NCBI GenBank assembly: GCA_903917305.1
Contig: CAIXAA010000110.1
Location: 1 to 7,948, forward strand
From: an uncultured Myxococcales bacterium
Lineage (GTDB): Bacteria; Myxococcota_A; UBA9042
Direction: 5' to 3'
Length of the DNA: 7,948 nucleotides
Positions 1-5,647 of this stretch are shown here, piece by piece. Positions within the stretch are counted from its first letter, which is position 1. The number at the start of each line of letters is the position of its first letter. The notes beneath the pieces are model-generated. The model was not told where the DNA came from and did no database searches. It saw only the letters and a list, made by a program, of their open reading frames with translations. Both the position numbers and the translations under genes were made by a program.

Positions 1-2969
1 CGCTCTGCTCCGACTTCAACCCGGATGACGTGGACGGCACGTGGCAGCGCGTCGGACCGCGCCTGCTGCAGATCCTCTTGGAAGCCAAGCGCCTGCGCGT
101 GTTCATCAACTTCGACGCGGAGCACTACCACGTCCGCGATCTCAACTTCGAGCTGCTGCAGCGCGCCCTGGCGCATCCGGACCTGCGCGAGCACCGCGGC
201 GTGGGCCTGGCGGTGCAAGGCTATCTGCGCGACGCGGCTCGGCATTTGGACGAAGTGATCGCCTGGTGCCGCCAGCGCGGCGTCATGATGCCGATTCGCC
301 TCGTGAAAGGCGCGTACTGGGATGCGGAGACCACCGAGGCGATCGCGCACGACTTCGCCGCGCCGCAGTTCCTGGACAAGCGCGAGACCGATCTGATGTT
401 CCAGCTGCTGTGCCTGCGCATCCTGGAATGTGGAGACGCGGTGCAGCTTTGCGTGGGAAGCCATAACCTGAGGGATCACGCTCTGGCGCATGAGGCTCGG
501 CGGCTGCTGCATCCCAGCGCGCCGGCCATCGAGCACCAGACGCTGCACATGACCTACGAGGCGCTGAGCACGGCGCTGGCGCAGCAGGGGTGGGCGGTGC
601 GCAACTACATGCCGGTCGGCAGCCTGCTGGTCGGCATGGCGTACCTGGTGCGGCGCATCCTGGAGAACAGCTCGCAAGTGGGCGTTCTGACGATGGCCCG
701 CGAGGGTGCGGACTTGGGCGAGGTCTTGCTGCCGCCCGTCTACCAGCTGCGCACCGCGCGCGGCGAGAGGACGGTGGAGCGCGATGGCCTGTGCCAGGCG
801 GATCCGCCGCAAGCGATGCCGCCGTTCCGCAACGTCGCGCCGCTGCGGCTGTATCTGCCGGACCACCGCTCGGCGTTCGAGGCGGCGCTGGTCGCGCGGC
901 GCTTGCTGGTGCAGCTGGAACAGCCGGATCACCGCGATCCGCTGTCGCTTTCGGGTCCGCTGCATGCCTGCGTGTCGCCTTCGGACAGCGAAGCGACGCT
1001 GGGGCACATCCGTTTCGCCACGACGGCGGACGTGGACCGCGCGGTGGCGCTGGCGGCGGAGGCGCACGTCGCATGGGCGCAGCAGCCCGTGGGCGCGCGT
1101 GCGGTCGTGCTGCTGCGCGCGGCGGAGCGGATGCGCGCGCTGCGGCTGGACTTTGCCGCGCTGGTGGCGCTCGAGGCCGGCAAGGCGCGGGCGGAAGCGC
1201 TGGGCGATGTCGACGAAGCCATCGATTTCCTGCAGTTCTACGCGCGGGAGGCCGTGCGGCTGGAGACCGGGGCCATGCGGCAGCCGCGCGGCGTGGTGGC
1301 GGTGGTCGCGCCGTGGAACTTCCCCCTGGCGATTCCCTGCGGCATGACCGTCGCGGCGCTGGCGGCGGGAAATGCCGTGATTCTCAAGTCCGCGGAGCAG
1401 GCGCCCTGGGTGTCCGAAGCGCTGGTGCGCCTGCTGCGCGATGCTGGACTGCCGGCGGCGGCGCTGCTGCACCTGCCCGGCGAAGGGCCGGAAGTGGGCG
1501 CGCCGCTTGTGGAACACGAGCGCATCGCCGGCTGCGTCTTCACCGGCTCGCGCGGCGTCGGCACCTGGATCCACAAGACCTTGGCCGCAAAGCCGTGGGG
1601 TCCATGGACGCGCCTCGCCATCACCGAGATGGGCGGCAAGAACGCCATCGTCGTCACCGCCAACGCCGACCTCGACGAAGCGGTCAGCGGCAGCATCGCG
1701 TCGGCGTTCGGGCACGCGGGCCAGAAGTGCTCCGCCGCGTCGCGCATCCTGGTGGACGCCCGCATCCTGCCGGCCTTCATCGAGCGTTTCAGCGGTGCCG
1801 CCAGGGACTTGCAGGTCGGCGCGGCCCTGGCGCCGGGCACGCGCGTCAACCCGGTCATCACGGCGGAGGATCAGCAGCGGCTGCGTCAGGCGGTGCTGGC
1901 GGCCGGGCAGGAGGCGAAGGCTGCCGGCGGTGCCGTGCTGGTCGACCGCAGCGTGCAGACCGTCGCGGGGCCGCTGCTGCCGGCGGACGACGCCGCGCGC
2001 GCCTGGCTGTGCGGGCCGACCGTGCTGACGCTGCCGTTCGCCGCGGCGCTGCGGCCGGAGAGCTTTGCGCAGACGGAGCTGTTCGGACCGGTCATCCACA
2101 TCATCCCATGCGAAGACCTCGAAAGCGCCGTGCAACTGGCGAATGCCACGCCCTACGCGCTGACGGGCGGCATCTTCGCGCAGTCGCAGGACGACATCGA
2201 GTGGCTGTCGGATCGGCTCGCTTGTGGCAACCTGTATGTGAACCGCCCGATCACCGGTGCGCGCGTAGCTGTGGAACCTTTCGGCGGTTTCAAGATGTCC
2301 GGCACCGGCCCGAAGGCCGGCGGTCGCGACTACCTCGACCTGTTCTATCTGCCATGCACGGCGAGCCCGCTGCACGACGAGCACGGCGATTCGTGGGAGC
2401 GCCGCTGCCAGCACGCCGTCCAGGACATCGCCCAAGCGGCGGCTGCGCAGCTTGAAGCACTGGCTCATGGAAGCGATCGCAACCGCGCGATTCCCGGGCA
2501 GGATAGCTACAACCGCTGGTCGATGCCGCGCGGGCCGGTCGCCGTGCTCAGCCGCTCCCCGCGGCCCACGCCGGCGTGCATCGCGCACGTCGCGGCGGCG
2601 CTCGCGACGGGCAACCGCGCGCAGGTGCTGGCGCTGTCGCAAGAAGCCGCGGCGGCCTGGCGCAAGCTGCAGCAAGCGCTGCCGCAGATCGCTGGCGCGG
2701 TCGTACAATGCCTGGACCAGGAAGCGGATCTGCACCAGGCGCTCGCCGCGCCGGAGATCGCGACCATCGTGCTGGATGGCGATGCGACGGCGTGGTCGGA
2801 GGTGCTGCCGGCTGCGGTTGCGCCGCAGAGCGATCACCTGCGCGCGGTGATCTGCGCGACGGCGGACTTGGATCGCAGTGATCCGACGCGGCTTTTGCGC
2901 GATCACCTGCTGTGCCGGAGCCTGGCGGTGTACACGATGCGGCATGGGGCGCCGCTGGTGGTCGATTAG
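1..2969 (+). CDS. putA: PutA-type bifunctional proline dehydrogenase / P5C dehydrogenase, 5' partial
   Basis: Oxidises proline to P5C (FAD-dependent PRODH domain), then the hydrolysed semialdehyde to glutamate (NAD-dependent ALDH domain). The frame is open from nt 3, so the internal GTG at nt 30 is not a start; the PRODH N-terminus is missing. PRODH signatures: RLVKGAYWD at nt 297-323, and YMPVGSLLVGMAYLVRR ending in the substrate-carboxylate-binding arginine pair at nt 651-656, followed by ILENSS. ALDH domain, about nt 1010-2350: PWNFPLAIP near nt 1311; FTGSRGVG near nt 1540; catalytic Glu at nt 1626 in EMGGKN; catalytic Cys at nt 1728 in GQKCSAAS; ELFGPV near nt 2078; and PFGGFKMSGTGPKAGG near nt 2277. 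About 205 further residues follow, containing NRWSMPRGPVA, as in the C-terminal domain of longer PutA proteins. It stops at TAG 2967-2969. Whether an N-terminal DNA-binding domain exists cannot be seen. The enzymatic assignment is firm; the gene symbol is by family. Confidence 0.95.
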   Translation, partial: LCSDFNPDDVDGTWQRVGPRLLQILLEAKRLRVFINFDAEHYHVRDLNFELLQRALAHPDLREHRGVGLAVQGYLRDAARHLDEVIAWCRQRGVMMPIRLVKGAYWDAETTEAIAHDFAAPQFLDKRETDLMFQLLCLRILECGDAVQLCVGSHNLRDHALAHEARRLLHPSAPAIEHQTLHMTYEALSTALAQQGWAVRNYMPVGSLLVGMAYLVRRILENSSQVGVLTMAREGADLGEVLLPPVYQLRTARGERTVERDGLCQADPPQAMPPFRNVAPLRLYLPDHRSAFEAALVARRLLVQLEQPDHRDPLSLSGPLHACVSPSDSEATLGHIRFATTADVDRAVALAAEAHVAWAQQPVGARAVVLLRAAERMRALRLDFAALVALEAGKARAEALGDVDEAIDFLQFYAREAVRLETGAMRQPRGVVAVVAPWNFPLAIPCGMTVAALAAGNAVILKSAEQAPWVSEALVRLLRDAGLPAAALLHLPGEGPEVGAPLVEHERIAGCVFTGSRGVGTWIHKTLAAKPWGPWTRLAITEMGGKNAIVVTANADLDEAVSGSIASAFGHAGQKCSAASRILVDARILPAFIERFSGAARDLQVGAALAPGTRVNPVITAEDQQRLRQAVLAAGQEAKAAGGAVLVDRSVQTVAGPLLPADDAARAWLCGPTVLTLPFAAALRPESFAQTELFGPVIHIIPCEDLESAVQLANATPYALTGGIFAQSQDDIEWLSDRLACGNLYVNRPITGARVAVEPFGGFKMSGTGPKAGGRDYLDLFYLPCTASPLHDEHGDSWERRCQHAVQDIAQAAAAQLEALAHGSDRNRAIPGQDSYNRWSMPRGPVAVLSRSPRPTPACIAHVAAALATGNRAQVLALSQEAAAAWRKLQQALPQIAGAVVQCLDQEADLHQALAAPEIATIVLDGDATAWSEVLPAAVAPQSDHLRAVICATADLDRSDPTRLLRDHLLCRSLAVYTMRHGAPLVVD

Positions 2970-2981
2970 CCAGCAGACGCG

Positions 2982-3009
2982 TTGATTCCAAGCGCTTTGC
3001 GTGTACCAT
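2982..3009 (+). promoter_or_regulatory. Candidate sigma-70-type promoter with leaderless or very short leader
   Basis: TTGATT at 2982-2987 resembles a -35 box. TACCAT at 3004-3009 resembles a -10 box (four of six consensus positions). The spacer is 16 bp. A start site about 7 nt after the -10 falls near 3016, only a few bases before the ATG at 3019. No Shine-Dalgarno sequence precedes that ATG, which fits a leaderless transcript. The call rests on motif match and position only. Confidence 0.45.
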
Positions 3010-3018
3010 GCGCCCCCC

Positions 3019-4716
3019 ATGGAAGCGCTGCACTCCCCCCGTTGGAACCTGTTCATCCTCCTCGCGCTGGCCAGCGTGTTCGCGCAAGGCGTGATCGGCG
3101 AGTACAAGCCCTACCTCTTCCTGCACGGCGACGGCGCCTTCTACGCGACGACCAACCGCGCGCTGCTCGACGGACACCTCGATCAGCACGCGCATCAGCC
3201 GGCGTCCTGGTACGAGGTGAACCTCGGCTGGAACCAGGAACTGGACGCGGGCTGGAGCAACGTCGCGCTCGGCGCGCGCGGCGAGTTCTATCCCAAGCAC
3301 CCGCTGCCGCTGCCGATTCTCGCGACGCCGCTGTTCTGGCTGTTCAGCTTCGACGGCCTGCTGCTGTTCAACGTCCTCGCTTCGGTCCTCACGCTCTGGC
3401 TCGCCTGGCGCATCGCCGCGCGTTTCGCCGACCCGCGCCTCGCCGCCTTCTTCGCGATCTTCGCAGCCACCGTGCCGCTCTTCGCGCGCGGCGCCTACGC
3501 CTACTCCAACGACGTGCTCTACGGCGCGCTCATCGTCGGCGCCATCGAAAGGTACCTCGCCGCCGGCTACGGCTGGAGCGGCCTGTTCTTCGGCATCGCC
3601 CTCTGGTGCAAGCCCACCAACATCGTGATTGCCCTGCCCTTTGGCGCCATGCTCCTCGTGCGCCGCCAATGGCGCGCGGCGTTCTGGATGGCCGGCATGG
3701 CGCTGGTGCCGCTGGTCCTCTGGTTTGCCTTGAATACCTACATGTTCGGCGGCCCGTTCACCACGTCCTACAACCGCATCCTGGTGCGCACCGGCGGCCA
3801 GAGCGTCGTGCTGGACCTGACCGAGAAGTTCACGCGCCCCATCGGCATCGGCATCCAGTCCATCCTGTTCGACGAGTTCCAGGGCCTGCTGCCCATGGCA
3901 TCGCTGCTGCTGGTGGGCCTGTTGGGCCTGATTCCGCTGGCCCCGCGCGCGCCGCTGCTGGTCGCGACGCTGGTCGTGTCGATTCCGGCGTTCCTGTGGC
4001 TGCATGCGCGCTACGACTACACCTACGCTCGCTTTTTCACGCCTTGGGCCGCGCTGCTCATCGTGCCGCTGACCAGCCTGTGCCAGAGCCTGCTGACGTT
4101 CCTGCTCAATGCCTGGCGCCTGAAGGTGCTGTGGATGCGCCATGTCGGCTGGCTGCGCACCGCGCTGGTCATCGCCGGCTTGCTGGCCGTCGTGGTCGGC
4201 CTCCGCACCTGGACGCACCGCGATCCGCACCGCTGGAGCGCCGCGTACCACATCGAACAGGCCAAGGTCGTGCGCGATCCCGGTCGCAACGCGATGCCTT
4301 GCGACTACTTCAACCCGCGCTACCTGCGCTGGGAGTGCGCGCAGATCGAGCCCGACACCTGGCAGCACTGGGGCCGCGCGTTCGGCGACCACCTGTGCCG
4401 CTTCCCGCAGGAGTCCAAGGGCTGGCTGTGGCTGCACCCGAATCCGGGGCACGAAAAGTCGCTGACGTTCGCGAAGTTGCCGCAGGGGCCCATCATGGTG
4501 CGCTACGGGCTCGGGCAGGATTCGCACTTCGCGGGCGTGAAGTTCCAGCTGCGCGGCGATGGCGGCAAGGTGCTGCGCGACGTGGAAGTCCAGGACATCG
4601 GGACGGTCCACGAGCTGACGCTGGCGCCGGCGGAGCGCGGACAGGCGCTGGGCATCGCGGTGCCGGCGCAGGCGTTCGATTGGCGGCACCTGTGCGTGGA
4701 CGTGTCGATCGACTAG
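3019..4716 (+). CDS. GT-C-like polytopic membrane glycosyltransferase with soluble C-terminal domain
   Basis: A 565-residue integral membrane protein. GT-C enzymes (PMT, ArnT and relatives) transfer sugars from polyprenyl-phosphate donors outside the cytoplasmic membrane. The features fit: an N-terminal hydrophobic segment, then a first loop with Asp38 in DGAFYATTNRALLDG, matching the acidic catalytic loop of that fold; YPKHPLPLPILATPLFWLF from residue 91, like the family's Y-P-x-x-P-L motif; YSNDVLYGAL from 162; and LWCKPTN near 198. About nine to eleven hydrophobic segments run to about residue 395. The remaining 170 or so residues are soluble, with three Cys in the first half and alternating strand-like segments later, presumably extracytoplasmic. 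The start is ATG 3019; GTG 3001 is in frame but overlaps the candidate promoter, and neither has a Shine-Dalgarno. The donor, acceptor and exact family are unknown; a membrane protein of another role is possible but less likely. Confidence 0.75.
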   Translation: MEALHSPRWNLFILLALASVFAQGVIGEYKPYLFLHGDGAFYATTNRALLDGHLDQHAHQPASWYEVNLGWNQELDAGWSNVALGARGEFYPKHPLPLPILATPLFWLFSFDGLLLFNVLASVLTLWLAWRIAARFADPRLAAFFAIFAATVPLFARGAYAYSNDVLYGALIVGAIERYLAAGYGWSGLFFGIALWCKPTNIVIALPFGAMLLVRRQWRAAFWMAGMALVPLVLWFALNTYMFGGPFTTSYNRILVRTGGQSVVLDLTEKFTRPIGIGIQSILFDEFQGLLPMASLLLVGLLGLIPLAPRAPLLVATLVVSIPAFLWLHARYDYTYARFFTPWAALLIVPLTSLCQSLLTFLLNAWRLKVLWMRHVGWLRTALVIAGLLAVVVGLRTWTHRDPHRWSAAYHIEQAKVVRDPGRNAMPCDYFNPRYLRWECAQIEPDTWQHWGRAFGDHLCRFPQESKGWLWLHPNPGHEKSLTFAKLPQGPIMVRYGLGQDSHFAGVKFQLRGDGGKVLRDVEVQDIGTVHELTLAPAERGQALGIAVPAQAFDWRHLCVDVSID

Positions 4717-4738
4717 CGCCCGCGGCTACGGCGCGTAG
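4713..4738. terminator. Possible bidirectional hairpin between convergent genes
   Basis: CTAGCGCC (4713-4720) pairs with GGCGCGTAG (4730-4738) with one bulged G at 4735, leaving a 9-nt loop. It spans both stop codons of two genes converging with 9 bp between them. There is no T-run on either side, so intrinsic termination is uncertain; at this G+C a stem this size may also arise by chance. Confidence 0.3.
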
Positions 4739-5370
4739 CTCTTGCACTGCCCCACGAGGCACTTCGCGGCAAACACGTCGCCGGGCGCGGTCTTGCCGTC
4801 GTCGGCGACGGTCTGCTTCTGTGCGCACTTGCACTTCGGGTACTGGTCGCGGCACGTCGCCTCTTCGCCCGTGAACATCGCCTCGACCATGGCGTTGATG
4901 CCCCACGCGACCTTGGAGCCGCAGCAGTCGATCTGGTGGATGACGACGGCGCAATCGGCGTCGACGTTGCAGAAGGGGGTGAACAGCGGGAACGTCGCGG
5001 GGCTGAGGTCGCAGTGCGTCGGCATCACCAGGCACATCTGGCCGATGTTCTGCCAGTACGGGCAGCCGTTGGTGTCGAGGGCTTGGGTCCAGCCGACGGG
5101 CGCGGTGTCGCATTCCGTCTTGCAGCCGCCAGGTTGACTCGGGGAGCCGCCCATCGCCGTGCAGTCGCACGACGGCGCGCCAATCGGGCAGCACGCGGCC
5201 GAGACGTCAAAAGCGATGTCGACCGGCACATCTGCGGCGACGTCCGCGTGGATGTCCGGCATCGCGTCCGGCGCGTCCGTGGTCGCGTCGACGGCGGCGG
5301 GCGCGGTCGGCGCCGTGCTGGAGCAGGCGAGCACAAGGGAAAGCGCGAAGAGACAGGTCAGGCGGGTCAT
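4726..5370 (-). CDS. Cysteine-rich predicted lipoprotein with Asp-repeat linker
   Basis: A 214-residue exported protein of unknown function. It opens MTRLTCLFALSLVLAC: a short positive N-terminus, a hydrophobic core and a lipobox-like VLAC, so signal peptidase II cleavage before Cys16 and lipid anchoring are predicted. Residues 17-27 are Ser/Thr/Ala/Pro rich; residues 28-55 carry an Asp at nearly every fourth position. The rest is a compact domain with 18 cysteines, including CC, CDC, CC and CKC pairs, suggesting many disulfides in the envelope; metal binding by the CxC pairs is an alternative. The start is ATG at 5370, chosen because AAGGAG lies 6 nt upstream and the signal peptide begins there; the frame stays open to 5694, but that extension puts 108 non-signal-like residues in front. 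It is divergent from the kinase gene. The CC and CxC spacing reminds me of uncharacterised myxobacterial lipoproteins, from memory only. Confidence 0.85.
   Translation of the reverse strand: MTRLTCLFALSLVLACSSTAPTAPAAVDATTDAPDAMPDIHADVAADVPVDIAFDVSAACCPIGAPSCDCTAMGGSPSQPGGCKTECDTAPVGWTQALDTNGCPYWQNIGQMCLVMPTHCDLSPATFPLFTPFCNVDADCAVVIHQIDCCGSKVAWGINAMVEAMFTGEEATCRDQYPKCKCAQKQTVADDGKTAPGDVFAAKCLVGQCKSYAP
5206..5289 (-). repeat. Asp-x3 acidic linker repeat in lipoprotein
   Basis: This stretch encodes residues 28-55 of the lipoprotein. Aspartates fall at 28, 32, 35, 39, 43, 47, 51 and 55, a period of four with one three-residue step, with Ala, Val and Pro between them. In DNA it is an imperfect 12-bp periodicity. 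It probably acts as an extended acidic spacer between the lipid anchor and the cysteine-rich domain. Confidence 0.75.
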
Positions 5371-5376
5371 GCTGGG

Positions 5377-5382
5377 CTCCTT
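5377..5382 (-). promoter_or_regulatory. Ribosome binding site of the lipoprotein gene
   Basis: On the minus strand this reads AAGGAG, 6 nt before the ATG at 5370. It decides the start codon against the longer open frame extending upstream. Confidence 0.85.
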
Positions 5383-5635
5383 CGGTGGTGCGCCGATCAG
5401 GCCACAAAGGCGAGGCGGATGTCCAGAGCCGCGGCGGCTGATCCCGGTCACGATGACTGGCACGGCTTCGCCCGTGGCGCAGCAAGAAGTGCGAGGCTGC
5501 AACTGCCCACGCGGCGCCCCCATCTCGACGCCCAGACTCCCGCGACGAATCATCGCCCTAAGCGCATCGGCTTTCGCCCGACGTGCCCCAGGCGGCATCC
5601 TGTGAAAGCTGGCACGAATGAATGCAGAGCGCCTC

Positions 5636-5640
5636 GGAGG
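5636..5640 (+). promoter_or_regulatory. Ribosome binding site of the hybrid kinase gene
   Basis: GGAGG, 7 nt before the ATG at 5648. The alternative in-frame ATG at 5618 has only a weak GAAAG-like stretch upstream, so this site favours the shorter protein. Confidence 0.8.
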
Positions 5641-5647
5641 CCCGCCG

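Noticed and set aside
2954..2974. A GCTGG/CCAGC hairpin spanning the stop codon of the proline gene.
   Set aside because: The stem is 5 bp with an 11-nt loop and no T-tract; it is too weak to call a terminator.
2548..4689. A 713-codon open frame on the minus strand opposite the end of the proline gene and the GT-C-like gene.
   Set aside because: The product is a low-complexity Arg/Ala/Gln/Glu/His-rich chain with no domain, and the opposite strand carries a coherent membrane protein. This is the usual GC-rich antisense shadow.
2982..4874. A 630-codon plus-strand frame overlapping the GT-C-like gene.
   Set aside because: It is Arg/Ala/Pro-rich without hydrophobic segments or motifs, whereas the alternative frame gives a well-formed polytopic protein.
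5395..5443. GATCAG and CTGATC forming an inverted repeat in the divergent intergenic region.
   Set aside because: The arms are only 6 bp, do not extend, and are 37 bp apart, so chance is a sufficient explanation.
5610..5625. A sigma-54-like TGGCACG followed by TGC upstream of the kinase.
   Set aside because: The GG and GC elements are separated by 11 bases rather than the strict 10, and transcription would start inside the ribosome binding site.
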